Shown here in pieces: positions 24,660 to 36,772 of a stretch of 64,000 nucleotides of DNA (the first letter of the stretch is position 1; the number at the start of each line of letters is the position of its first letter). The translations under genes and the position numbers were made by a program. Below the pieces are notes generated by a model that was given only the letters and a program-made list of their open reading frames with translations, did no database searches and was not told the origin of the DNA. The stretch lies in assembly GCA_026419785.1 (NCBI GenBank), contig JAODTK010001144.1:1-64000 (forward strand). The letters run 5' to 3'. Origin of the DNA: Sclerodactyla briareus (lineage: Eukaryota > Echinodermata > Holothuroidea > Dendrochirotida > Sclerodactylidae).

Positions 24660-25230
24660 TAATTTATTGTCAGGCTCGTTAGCAAATTTTCCCAATGAAC
24701 CTAGTGGCTATGGTGACTTGGTTTGGCAAATAATGAACCGATAGATTTTCAAGCGTGTAATATGTATTACGTCGTCTAATTGCATATTATGTGAAATCCA
24801 ACATCTTGTTGAAATTTTCCTGAAACTTAGTGCATATGGTCTACCTTCAATCTCGAAGCTTTTCAACAAAGATTCGAGGTCAATGGAGCATTCAACCTAC
24901 CTAATTTGCATAATTATGCAGAATCTTTAAGTTGCGTGTGATTTTTCATGAAACCCTGTGGTTATGGTTTAACCTTGAGTTCGCAATTTTTTTTTAATCA
25001 TGGATTCAGGTTCACTGGAGGCCATTTCAGCAGTGTATATTTGCATAATTTATGCATAATCTTAAAGTTTGCCGGATTTTTTTGTGAAACTCGGTGAATT
25101 GCCTAATTTGCATGAATTTCGCAATTTAGTCCCTTTCCACAAAACTTTTTACGCCTTAGTAGACATTGTCAATAACTGTCCTTTAAAATTGGTCCCTGAT
25201 TAGTAGGCTGTTCTTGTTGAATCTAATAAC
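24660..25230 (-). repeat. Degenerate ~150-bp repeat block, copy in - orientation
   Basis: Read on the minus strand, this block shows the same words in the same order as 2400-3110: a CAAACTTTAA word, GCATAATTATGC, a CCATTGACCTCGAATC-type word, a GAAGGTAGACCATA word and a CACTAAGTTTC word. The word CATTGCTTGGTGAC near 25248-25261 also has a reverse-complement partner near 3170. The unit repeats with a period of about 150 bp. It is the same dispersed family, inverted. Confidence 0.65.
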
Positions 25231-25239
25231 CAATAACAA

Positions 25240-27835
25240 ATGTAATCATTGCTTGGTGACTATAAAATAAACACTGATCGCGCAACCAGCGAGACACTGG
25301 GAGCGATCGTCTTGTTTGTTTTTGTTTTCCATGTGGCTCCATTCTGTCTATTTTTTCCTTTCCATCAGAGCCAGTTATCCCTGCCTATAATACAGCTTTG
25401 TGGCGCCCACCCACTGGTACACTAATGCGTGGTATGAGCAGGTTGCCAGATCTGTGACCGTCAAGATGCCTCATTGGGGCCGGAGTGGGGAAAGTTCCCT
25501 TTAGAATTTTTAGCCTGACAGTAATGAACTTAAATAGCCACCTCTGTTCAGATATGTTACTCCTTGCAGGGCTTCCATTACCAATGGTAGGGTCTCCTGT
25601 GCTTCTTCAGGGGAAGGCCAACAATAAACCAATCTGGAGCACTTCTCTGTAAAATTATGGACCACAGCTTGATATATTCAGATTGTGTTTCTAGGATAGC
25701 AACAGTCCTGACCATGCTTAATACTGTTGGCAGTTTTCACTTCGAACTCAACTGCAGTGTAGTAAGACCTAGTTGCTGGCATGTTGGTCAACATTGTCGT
25801 ACAGTATGCGCACTGAATCACAACACGCCCACAGTCCAATGTTTGCCCTCAATTCATGCTGAATAAGCAACAGCTATATTTGTATCCTTTGTGCAGTTAA
25901 CTTGTTCATGGTTTTCCCTGGATTTAATCGCATCGCTATAATAAATTCGTTCAAAAGCTGTCAAAAGCCATAATTAGAGAGCTCTCCATCTAAGTATCCA
26001 GCTTTTCCATGATGGTTTTTCCTGTTAAAGTAAGGTACATATTCTATACAAGCAGTTTGTTTATCTGTGTTATATATGAGCTTTGGACTTTGTTGTGGGC
26101 TTAGCATAGACTTGAGCTTGGTAACGCCTGAAGCATTCAAGATATATACCTGAGTATCTAAATTCCAATCAAAGAACAGAGGTAAATTCGCCGATTACGT
26201 CCATAAAATTGGTTATTTAATCCATTAAAACACATAAACATATTTGGTGGAATTGTTTAGTTAGTGTGTAATACTAGTCCACTAGTAAATACGCAATTCT
26301 TTTAGAGTCCTGCATGTGTGTCTGTCCGTGCGAGTATGTGTGGACCTGTGTGGCACTTCTTTTGACACTTCTCATGTCGATTGATGAGTGGAAGTGCTAG
26401 GCAACATACCAATCATGGCAATGTCATTTCCATTCTCATTCACTAAAGATACAGATTTAATTGCCTATGAATATGTGAATCCACTTACAATTACTAGCAG
26501 TAAGATTTGAGTTGTTCCTCTCTTCTTTGCATTCCCCTCGTTTTTTAATTAAAGTAGCTAAAGGAGTTCACATGGCCTGTGATCCATTCCTATTATAAGG
26601 GACAGTCTCGGGAACCTGAAAACAATTGCCCAAGGAGTGCTTCAACAGTGCTGGATCAACCAAAAATATCCTGGCTACCGTTATGCACAATCCATACACA
26701 TGAATGTATGTCCTAAAATCTTGCATTTAATTGCCAGGTAAATGCCAGCGGATTTTTTTTTCTTATATCAGGAACTCTGTTTGCTTGTATGATTGTGAAT
26801 GTGATTGCTGTTCTTGTGATGGTTCGCAAGTTTTATTGAGTGGAAATACTAAAATGTTTGGTTTCGGTGCTGGTTCAATGTTCCTGAGGGTCAAATGCAG
26901 AGATGGCTTGAGTTTGGTTGATGTTGAGGTTCCACGGAAGGCAAAATAGCTACTAACATGCTTCTTCTTGGTGCTGGTTCTAAGGTTCACTAAGGCCTAA
27001 TACTGTACCTAAATTTACCTGTAAATAATAATCCAGCCGTGTTGTCATCAGTGGCTGGAATTTGGCCAGTGGCGTAATTTGGCCAGGTAGCCTGATCTGA
27101 GGGTAGAGTACTTTAAAGTGCACTTAAGAGGTTGGATGGCGGCCATTTGGTTCTTCTATTGTGTCAAGTGATAGCAATGGCCCAGCAACATTATTGTTTC
27201 ATTTTCATTTTCACAGCAAAGGATCACAGCCTCCCCTGATGCTTGACCTACATCAGGACAGCTCCAAAGTAGCTCTCAGGGGATCTCAGGTCAGGATCAG
27301 TTTGGGATACAGTTAAATACTGAACAGGGTCATGCCAATCATATCCAGGAATGGATAAATGCTGTACTAAGAGGGGGCTTGTCCACACAAGTATGAGAGA
27401 GAGAGGGAGATCTGGGAGGCGTCAGTGAACAGTCGTGTGCAAAGCTGATAAATTCATGGGAGAGGTTTTGTCAGAGCGTTGCCGCCGTATGCCGACGCCC
27501 TCCACTCTTCCATGCCACAGTTGTTCCAATGGGTGCAACTGCTCTCTTATCGGGCCAAAGAGTGGTATTGTTGACGTTGGACGAGCAAACATTTAAGATA
27601 AGATCAGGTTCTCAGTATTGTATCCACCGGGAGCACCTCTTCACAGTAGCCTGCTGATGAGACCTTGCCTGCACCACCCAGGATGACCATCGCTCACCAC
27701 TTACTACACCCCTGGCAGCCAACGCAGCAAGCAGCGCCTATTCCTTTACCTCGCAGGTAACCCACTTTTACACGTGGGTAGAGGAAGACATTTGAGGAAG
27801 AGCTGCCGTATTTACAGCAACTGCGGAAAGAGCCC
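25240..27835. other. Non-coding, no gene recognised
   Basis: Only short open frames with no recognised domain are present. The last 300-400 bases before 27840 run straight into the tRNA-like SINE head and probably include the body of that SINE on the minus strand, but I cannot place its far end. Confidence 0.4.
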
Positions 27836-27837
27836 TC

Positions 27838-27912
27838 GGGTTTCAATGGGATTCGAACTCACAATCTACCAATCAACAGCCTGAAGCTCCACCGACTGAG
27901 TTAATCCCCCTC
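27838..27912 (-). ncRNA. tRNA-like SINE head (probable)
   Basis: Read on the minus strand, a tRNA-like region carries an A-box-like word (TAACTCAGTCGGTGGAGC) and a B-box-like word (GAGTTCGAATCCC), at the spacing expected for an internal Pol III promoter. Acceptor-stem pairing is poor, so it is not a good tRNA gene. A SINE derived from a tRNA is the simplest reading. The body would extend toward lower coordinates. A decayed tRNA gene remains possible. Confidence 0.6.
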
Positions 27913-27914
27913 CA

Positions 27915-30900
27915 TTCCACTGTGCTTTTCCGCTGGGCTACACCCTAGAGTTATTTATGACGTCTTGTTACTCTTTGTTGAAGTCTTGTTGTTGTTTAGG
28001 TCAGGTCCATGTGTTGCATGATTGAACTTGACTATGTGCAGTTGACCCTTGTGTAAGTGCTAAATGCTAATTGATCCTGTCATTGATGGCCTGCGCTAAG
28101 GAAGTGCAACATGACAATAAGCACACAGTGAATACAGGATAGAGTTTAAATGAATCCTGGAATCCAGGGATGGTTTAACAGTTGTCATTCACCGGTGAAT
28201 ATTCATAGAAATCTCTGAGCACATCACGTGATTGGACCCCCCATATCATGAAGAGTTCTGGAAATTATCAGCAGTCTAGTTTGGGGACTTTATTGCTGGG
28301 CACTCACCATGACATACAGAAGTTAAAACAAGAGGGTCCATTAGGATTTTGTGTGCAGATATGATAAATCGCATATTGAGGACTAAAACGACAGAAACTA
28401 ATGGAAAACGGTACATTGATGAACTGGCTGGCCATAACATGGGTTGTATGGGAGCCTCACTATCCAGGGAATCTTGCCATCTGAAAAGATTTTTTCATTC
28501 CCATCAGATTTTGTGAATTGTGAGGAAATATTATCTTTCTTGATGGGAAAATCATATTATTCTTCCAGAGGAATTCACTTTTTAACTGTCTGCTCCCCTC
28601 AACTCCCCCCCCCTATCCCCTCCTACCCAGGACCAGTTCAGGATAGTTGGCCCTAGATGAAAAAATCAAACTTATGTAGTGGCTTTATTACTGACACTTG
28701 ATGAATTTTACCACTATTCCCTGAAATTAGGAGATTTCTAACTCATTTGCATTTTATACTCAGTGAGCCGTCATTAATCACTGGAACCCCTAAGATGATT
28801 GCTCAAATCCTAGAGTTCATGCAATACCATATTGTGGCACAATATAATAGGCAAGTTATATTACGTATCATAAGGCCCACTGCCTTCCCAGTACAGTGAT
28901 CTCATTTTGCTGTGGGGTTTAAAGGGGGGAGCTCAAAAGGGAAGAAATTCCATTCAATGTGAAGAGTTATGAATTAAAAATAAACCTCAGTATGGTTTGC
29001 ATATTTACAATGCCACTGATTACAGTATGGGTGAATATGACTGTTCAAAGTACCAACTATTCAAATATTCAATTTCCACGCACACTGCCACAGGGCTAGG
29101 TGCATACCCTATCGAATGCTGTACTGTACTGTACTGTACTGTCGTGATGTGAATGTATTGCGAATTTCCCTCATCGAGCATGGGCCCTACTCAACGCTGG
29201 GATGTTCGTGCAAAAATAGTCCCATGCCTGTTTTGAAAGGCTTTGGTGTCTGGTGTCAGTTTGCCGAAGGAAGTGCATATCACATACTGACTCTGAGTGG
29301 AGGCGATCTGTTGAATTTCCTAGTATCGGCTGTCAGGGCTGTACGGATGACCGGACACAGTAAGTCAACAATCGGAATACTCTACTCTAATACACTTCAA
29401 CAGCTAGGTGTCACATATAGATTATATATATATATAGGAACTTCATTGAATAAATAGCACCATTGACCAATAAAAGTATGACTGCTGACTGAAGTGCAGA
29501 ATAATCTTATTTATACTCATTTTAACTCAACATAATTTTTGAATGAGTACACTACGTAAGTAGGCCCCTTGACAGACAACTTGATGATTGCAAACAGATG
29601 AAATGTGTGTGGGCTTATTGGTGTTCATGTTCGAATTAATGAGGACAGTATACCCCCCAATTTTGATGGGGAAGATTAATCATTCAAGAAGCATCCCACC
29701 TGGAAGGACCATATATATGATTTTTTTTTACACTTGGTTATACAAGTTATACGTAACCATATTTGGGTTGATCGACACAACTATTCTAGTCACAGTACTA
29801 ATCACTGTTTCACCCTTGCATTATATTCGCTTACACGCATAAGCAATCATGTTCCCAGGAATGTTGAACTTAAAAACCGTCTTGGTCTATTAAGGCACCA
29901 TTTCTAGGTCAGCTCAAGCATACCTAATTGTAAAAGGATGTGGTTTTTCCCCTTCCTTTTTACAGTATGTTAAATAGACCCTCAACAGAGTTCCAAATTT
30001 TACTATTACAATGAAGTCCATTGAAGTGTCTGGCTGTTGTGTGTTTAAAACTAGTGTTCCATACAGTAATCTTCTGCCCCCCTTCTCCCCCCCTCCCCCC
30101 CGACCTCTGTGTGTATGTGGCAAATTTGTTTCAATGATGGCTAGTTGAACTCAATGAAATCATATCAAACACTGGAAATGGAATAGCCAAAGATATTAAA
30201 CAGAGGAGTTTATTGACAGTTTGTGCAGTCTCTGTGAAGAAACATAATATGGGAAATTGAGCATTGTTCCTATAATTTTGCTTGTTACCTTGTCCAAATT
30301 GGAGATGTTTCATGCTCAAATTTTCGATTCCAAGAATCTATCTTAAGGTCGAAATTCAGCTGTCTAATATCTATATGGTCATGTACATCTGAACATCTAA
30401 TATGAATTAACCACCCAACTCTCCAAGCTCCCCTCAATACTCCTATGAAACAATGGTGTGATTGTAAGATGGCTCTGTCTTGGCTGTGTGCTGAATGCTC
30501 TCCCCTGATTCTCAGACATTATTGTGCAGCTGTTGATCATAACTCTCTACATAGTTGGTGCCCTTGTCTAACATTGCACAATACTGGCCATTGTATTCCA
30601 CCAGCATAGCTTCCTTGCACCCACCCAATAAGGTCATAACACCACAGAACACAGCCTCAAAGGGAGAGAGTGGTTGCCAGAAAAGAACTTTGACCACAGA
30701 ACAAATTCCTTGTCAGTGATATGTGTTGCAACAACAGGCCAGCTGACAGCAGAGGGCCTTTAATAAGTGTGCCCTACAGGTGAAATCTGCACCAGTTTGG
30801 TAAGAATTTGGTCTCTTCCTCCCTTTTGATTGTTTGTACTGGCAGTGATTGTGGCTGGAGGGAAGGAGGAAGGCTGGAGAGCAATTATGTGCATGCAAAG

Positions 30901-31460
30901 CTGGGGGGATCTCCTTGTAGGGCAAATAGGTTGATGGATTGAGCGATCAGAGTGGGAGAGCGCAGAGGTTGAGGCAGTTTGCTGTTTAGGAAGTGGTGCT
31001 GATTTGGATAGATAAATACAGCAATGCTATTCTGCCAAGGACAGGATATGAAGCAATGCAATGGGCACAGAGATGATGGAGCGCTTTTAAAGGAGGATTT
31101 CTGTAGCCATAGAGCTGAAGCCAAATGTGATAACCACATTGGAACATGTTTTTGGGTTTCACTACTATAGGATACAGTTCGCTGCAGCTGCCTGATTATA
31201 TCCAGGGTTACCTCAGAAAACTTAAATGGTGCAACTGACTGGCCTCACTTGACAGACGCTCCAGTTACATTCATGCCATACATAGATAGAGAAGAGGTTC
31301 ACTGTGTGGAGTTTGGTGTGTGTACTGTACCCAATCTTCAATTTTGATTTCTGTTAAATCAGCTTTTTTGTGCCCGTGATTTATTAGATTGGTCACGTGG
31401 TACACAGTCACTTACACATAGCTCATATTATATCTCGGCGGATTCAGCCATTACTATTGC
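27915..31460. other. Non-coding, upstream of the RhoGEF gene
   Basis: No coding exon was recognised. A (GTACT)n pentamer array lies at about 29120-29143. The interval could hold a promoter and 5' untranslated exons of the gene that starts at 31463, but I cannot point to them. Confidence 0.35.
29120..29143. repeat. GTACT pentanucleotide repeat
   Basis: About four to five perfect copies of the pentamer GTACT (TACTG). Confidence 0.9.
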
Positions 31461-31462
31461 CA

Positions 31463-31541
31463 ATGGAATACACAATGGAGTCAGCAATGCAAAGTTTGGA
31501 TAATATTCTCTCCATTCTTGAGAGTGATGTTTATGACAAAG
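31463..31541 (+). CDS. Probable first coding exon of a RhoGEF gene
   Basis: The exon opens with an ATG and reads an acidic, helical N-terminus containing SLDNILSILESDVYDK before a strong donor site (AAAG|GTAAGG at 31541/31542). It ends after 26 codons plus one base. The next proposed exon begins AATCCTCC at 36007, and adding its first two bases to the leftover base gives a Glu codon and an open frame. This phase match, the strong donor and the context support it as an exon of the gene that continues at 36.0, 36.4 and 39.5 kb. The link is inference; an upstream in-frame ATG at 31397 would add 22 codons and cannot be excluded. Confidence 0.55.
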
Positions 31542-32852
31542 GTAAGGGTTTGTTTGTTTTTCCCCAACATATTAAGTGGCATTTGGATGCTTCTGAACAG
31601 CATTATCTTCTCATGAAGATTGCATTGCTGTACAGTACTCATCGATTGCATGACGTAACCTGCTGAATGATTTCCTCTCTTTCTTCCAGAAGAGGTGTCA
31701 GTTTCTAGCTCTTACTTTTGCCCAATTTTCAGCACTGAACACAATTTACATTCGATGTCACACACTGTGTCATCGTCATTCAATGGGGAACCGATGCGAC
31801 GTTAATCACACACTGCGGATGATGTGTGATTGACTGGACTAAGGACCCTTGTTGACAATGGACATGAAATGAGGTCTGAATGATGGTGATGCTCCCAATG
31901 TGTTTTGCTAATTTCGAACAAAGGCACACTTTGATGGACCATACGGACTTAGAGAATGACGTAGAGTGCAGCCATAAAATGCATATTACTATTAAAACAG
32001 ATAGCTCATACTCATACCATAATTAAAAAGTCGTATTTTGAGATTTTGTATGACGATTGGTGGTTGAGGGGCTCCTCATCCTCATATCGAGTAGTCCCTA
32101 GTATTTGTAGTTGGAAAATATAGGTAGATACTATGTGTCTAATAGCAGCCTACTCTCTTTCTCTGGTGTGTAGCTAACTCTTAAAAACTCTAAACTGCAA
32201 ACGTTCCATGGCGAAAGGGTACTGGACAGTAATTCTCACAATATTAGATAGTGATGTCTTTATATTTTTCACAGGGCAAAATCTTTCTAACTTGAAATAT
32301 TCTTTCAATTGTTTTTCTTACGTCAATACACGGAAGGTCGTTGAACGGTCAAGTTGTGATATACTGGACTGCGGGGAATTGACTCGTTCATGTCAATACA
32401 TACAAGTTAGTCACACAAAATAAACAAACCCCTTACCTGCAATATGTGTGTTACCCTAACAGGAACCAACGTAACATGGGAAATCTGGGAACAAGCGGGC
32501 ACTCCGATATATGGACTGTGACAGCCTTAAACTGGACAGCAGTGCAATTTACCCTGAACTTTAGTGAGCCTTGCATGGCTCCTGTATAGTACTGCATACA
32601 AAGCTGCTCGCACATTTGTGAGTCCAGCTAGCTAGCATTAATGATTATGGCCCATACTGTATTTACTAAGTAATAACATGATATTGATTAACTGGGAGGA
32701 CTGCACTAGAGAGAGTGCATTTGCTTTGTTAAAAAAACTGTGTTATTTTCAGTGAAACAATCAAACAAATTTTGTCCCCATTCAATTTGTGGCCAACTGT
32801 AAAGGCCCAGTAATACCATATCAGTGTATGAGGCAACTATATAAAGCATGGC

Positions 32853-33740
32853 TAGCCGGCTGAAGTTCCCTCGGCTCAACTTGGCCGGCCTTAAGGTCAA
32901 GGTAATCAATGGAAAGCACAACAAGCAATCTATGCCAACAAACTGCTACACAAAAATATGGAATGCCCCTTCTTACATGATACTGGGTCAGTTTGATAAG
33001 TAATTGTATTAACAGATGGGGGTGTTCGGAATTGGGGTATTCTATAAAGGTCCTTGAAGGTCATAATGACTACAATGTATCTACATGTTAATGTGTTATG
33101 TTGGATATTATGACACACGTTTGGGCATGTGGCATTATATACCTATGGGACATAACAGAAGCTATAATGTGGAGAAAAATGAGAGTTATTATGAGAAAAA
33201 TGAAAAACTACAGCGATCTCCCGGATAGGTACATTTAATTTCAATGATATGAATGGCTAGCCGCGCTCAGTCTGTGCCCTCGCTCACTTGCTGTGCCTCA
33301 AGGTCCAAGGTAACAAGAGCAGAACAGCAATTTTCGAACAACGCTACACAAAAAATAATGCCAAATGCTTTTTCCTACATGATACTTGGTCAGGGATTTG
33401 ATAATATTGTTGCAGTGGGGTGTAGTTCAAGGATTTAAGGGGTCTAGTCATTTAAGGGTCATAATGACTATATAATCTTTTTTTCTACATGTCGTGGATT
33501 ATTAAGACATGTTTGGCGGAAGCGGGCATTATTGACTACCTATGGGGATAATCGGCTATCATGTGGAGGAAAAGGAAAATGGTTATTATGAAAAATGATA
33601 AACTGAGTAATCTCTATAGGTTACATCAAGTATCTGACCGTAATGCTGGGTTCAGCGGTCTTATTGACTAGTGTTCCTGTGGGGTGTTCAGAAATGTAGG
33701 ATTGAGGTCATTATAAAGGGGCATAACAAGCCTATGAAGT
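32853..33740 (+). repeat. ~390-bp tandem repeat, two copies plus a partial third
   Basis: Copies at about 32853-33240 and 33250-33620 share ATGGCTAGCCG, GGTCAAGGTAA, CTACACAAAAA, TTTTTCCTACATGATACT(T/G)GGTCAG, GGTCATAATGACTA and TATGGGGATAA-like words. A partial copy lies at about 33650-33740. The copies diverge by substitutions and many indels. There is no coding capacity. Confidence 0.75.
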
Positions 33741-34524
33741 GAACAAAAATGGCATGCCTTACAGACCTCCTCGTTCTCATGAACCCATGAATAATTTCAC
33801 AGGAACTCCGTCTCCTAGACGTCCTTGGACCCCAGTGACATAACACTGATTGCTTCTAACAATGCCTTCTCGAGGGACCATTACTGTTTCTCAAAGACAA
33901 TTATCTCACAAGGAACAACCATTTTTTGTGTTCAATCGAATTGATATATTACCATCTTAATGGGTGGCACGGGCATCCCCCCACCCTCACAGTATTTGAT
34001 AGTCCGGAAGGTGGCACATACCTACTCTCTTCCCCAAAATGCATCACTTTTTTCAGTTTTTAGTGAGTAGAAGGATTGCAACATTATTATAAGAATCACT
34101 AATTCCATGCTGACATGTCCCAATCATTCTATACATTCATGAATTGAATACTCTCTGTTCTGCCCACCTGTGACAGTGAATGTGAGAGCCTGAGAGGTCT
34201 GTACCGCACTGGTTCTACCAGAGGACCACATGGTATTGTAGGCTAAATGATTCTTGTCACCCCACACCTGATTTACTGCACATGTGCAAGTGTGCACCAT
34301 ATGTGAACGAGCATAATGGGCAGATTGTTCAATTCTAGTACTCGGACAGGCCCCTTGTGACACAAAGGATTGATTCGGGTGAATGTCAGTCAGCCAAGCT
34401 AGGGAACTGAGACAGAAGCTGGTTTTAAATTAATGATTTCCTGATTGGACTAGTTGCTCCTGGGGGTATTCTGTAGGCCAATATTATGAGTCTTGGCTTT
34501 CCATGTCATGTCACTGCTGTATTT

Positions 34525-34622
34525 TAAATACGAAGTGACATAATACAGTGGGAGGTCTACGATACAGCTAATCTAAATACGAAGTGACATAATACAGTGG
34601 GAGGTCTACGATACAGCTAATC
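34525..34622 (+). repeat. 49-bp perfect tandem duplication
   Basis: A 49-bp unit beginning TAAATACGAAGTGACATA is present twice, at 34525-34573 and 34574-34622. The copies are essentially identical, unlike most repeats in this window, which differ by many indels. Confidence 0.9.
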
Positions 34623-35394
34623 CTTGATGCTCAATGTGAACCAATGTGTACTAATATACACTGAATGTAAAATGTTTATTATAAAACTAATGCAGCGATG
34701 GCTTGGGTCGCCCCCAAAACCACCTTTCGAGCGATTAGTCTATCATGAGCATACTAAGTACCTGTTCCTTGTAAGATTTATTGCAAGCCAATATTAACTA
34801 ACAGAAGAAATGGCAGTTTGCTCTGTTAAGAGATTCTATTAGGACATCACCTCCTTTGAATCTATTTTCTAATTCGACTCCATGGGGAGTGAATACGGCA
34901 TGCTGTGCAATGTCAATCAGTTCCATTGGTAATGGCTGTTGAGGGTTGATAGGCAACTAGCTGTTTTGTTCAGCTGTGGAGGCTTTATTAACGTAATTTG
35001 CAGAGGGTGTTCAGCACTCAGACGAAAAATAATAATAATAGCATCATAAATGAAGTAACGTCATGGATGAAGCTTTAACACCTACAACTTTGATCATTGG
35101 GCCTTTGTTTGCTTCATTTATTCTCGGGGGATGAAAATGCATTTTTTTCACAACTCCATCCCCTCCTCCCCTCCCAGCCAAGATGATGGTCACTACTGAC
35201 CTGCCGTGGTAAAGCTTCAACAAGTAGCAATTCATCTTTGGCTTAGTTTGCTCATTCATGCTTTGGGGATAATTTTTGTTTGGTTTCATGTTCAAACATA
35301 AAGGACATGAGGGAGGGAAAACCCATATTGCCCTACAAAGTGAGGCAACCCCCGGCAAAAAAAGAAGATACAGCTTGTTGAATCTACTTGTGAA

Positions 35395-35890
35395 CAGGTT
35401 AGATATTACAAGTAGAAGGAGAGTATCGAAAGTTAATGAAAACTAGTAGGCAGTGGGAGATGAGAAGGACATCAATCAATAAAAGTGAGAAAAGTCTAGA
35501 GGAGGAAAGAACACAACCGTGAGGAACACCAGATGTATGCGAGAGCCGCGGAGAGAGGGTACCGTCTACCCGACGAGATGGAGCGACCAAAGAGACCTTG
35601 CAATCCAAGAGACTAATTGAATGCTGGAAGTGTAGCAAGAAGCCCAGCATGCCTTACACAATTGAAAGCTTTTGCAATATCAGAGGAAATAAGGATACTA
35701 TCACTGAAAGAGGCAATGGCTAGAGCTCATGGTTGGTGCCACAGAGGATAGGTAACCGAGACCCGGTCATATCGAAAACCATACTGATGGTCCTTGATGA
35801 ACGAATGGAATTCCAGAAAATTCAAGACATGATGATAATAATAAGGGTTTCCATAACTTGGACTAGGCTAGGACTGTGGACTGGGGTAAT
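35395..35890 (-). pseudogene. LINE reverse transcriptase fragment (minus strand)
   Basis: On the minus strand this segment reads a QYGFR-type stretch (about 35785-35810), then an IAKAFNCV stretch (about 35660-35685) and SGVPHGCVLSSS followed by LIDVL (about 35480-35545). These are the middle blocks of a non-LTR reverse transcriptase. The YADD region is not found and the frame is broken, so it is a fragment. It lies inside the proposed first intron of the RhoGEF gene, antisense to it. It differs from the 12.9-15.7 kb copy in sequence. Confidence 0.7.
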
Positions 35891-36006
35891 TACTGCAATT
35901 GGTTTGTAATTGGAGGGTTTAGACTTGTAACTGTCCAAGCATTCTCACAAATTCAGAATGGCTTCTGGCATTCAGTAAACTCTGCTAATCTTTCTTCCCC
36001 ATTCAG

Positions 36007-36240
36007 AATCCTCCATGGACCTAGCTCCAAGCTTGCTGAATCTATTTGATGCTAGTGATCAGCAGACAGACAGCAGGGGACGGCCCAGATTTGCTGGCAG
36101 ATCTCGGCCACATGGACCACGTCAATGACAGCAGCCAAAATGTTGGGAATCCAGATGACTGTGAACCCAGGAATAATATCTCAATCTGTGAAGAGACAAA
36201 GGCAGGAGATGATCTTAGGACTAGAGGGGATGCTGTGAAA
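36007..36240 (+). CDS. Probable second coding exon of the RhoGEF gene
   Basis: This begins after a strong acceptor (TCTTTCTTCCCCATTCAG). With the leftover base of the first exon it opens E-SSMDLAPSLLNLFDASDQQ. Between about 36060 and 36090 the frame must shift by one base to continue with GDGPDLLADLGHMDHVND and a long acidic stretch. The continued frame stays open to about 36298. Such a one-base step suggests an indel error. The donor is unclear; one option near 36187 would match the phase of the next exon. No domain is recognised here; it is likely a disordered region before the DH domain. Confidence 0.5.
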
Positions 36241-36446
36241 TGCAATAATAATTTTGAAGGAGGAAAGGCGCAACAAACAATATTTCAAAGACAAAAATAG
36301 CAGGATATGGAAATGAGTGTATACTCAGGGGAGGTGAATGGGACAGGTGGGTTGGGAAAAAATAGTGACATTGGTGAAGGACGAACCTGATGGCCTCATG
36401 CAAAGAGGTCATCTCCGTTGAACTCAAAATGGTTCTCTTTTTCCAG

Positions 36447-36772
36447 CGGAACATGAAAAATTTGAGGGGTTGAGCCACTGAAAGGAAACAACGGCCAGCC
36501 AGTGCTGAGATCCTCATAAAGGAAAGCTTCGCCGTCACGGAGACTCAGACTCCCATTGAGCAGGCTGAGCGTCTCCATTACAGGAAGTCTTCCCGGATTA
36601 ACCCGCCCATAATGAACCACGGTGGCGGTGAACTCGCCACAGTCCTCCCCACCCCCGTCTCCCTACCCTCCACAAACCGACGATCGAGACCACAGTGCTC
36701 GTACCTGGACGCCGCATTGTGCAGGAGGTGGTGGCCACCGAGTACAAGTATGTCAGAGACCTCAGCGAGATT
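36447..36772 (+). CDS. Exon with the start of a Dbl-homology (RhoGEF) domain
   Basis: It follows a strong acceptor (GGTTCTCTTTTTCCAG). The reading goes through EHEKFEGLSH, then after a one-base shift ATERKQRPASAEILIKESF and AERLHYRKSSRINPPIMNH, then after a second shift VLVPGRRIVQEVVATEYKY, which runs on to VRDLSEI. The last part is the first helix (CR1) of a DH domain, whose family pattern is 'E-hydrophobic-hydrophobic-x-TE-x-x-YV-x-DL'. DH domains catalyse nucleotide exchange on Rho-family GTPases. The style resembles PLEKHG-type RhoGEFs, by inference. The donor near 36772 (ATT|GTATTG) is poor and uncertain. Two frame steps within 300 bp argue for read errors or a broken gene. Confidence 0.75.

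Larger units (their letters stand above)
31542..36006 (+). other. Proposed first intron of the RhoGEF gene
   Basis: The segment lies between a clear GT donor and a clear acceptor (TCTTTCTTCCCCATTCAG) at 36006. It holds the 33-kb tandem repeat, the 49-bp tandem duplication and a LINE fragment on the opposite strand. No further exon was recognised inside, but exons may be missed. Confidence 0.45.

Noticed and set aside
27838..27912. Functional tRNA gene
   Set aside because: A and B boxes are present, but acceptor-stem pairing is poor, so a SINE head is the better reading.
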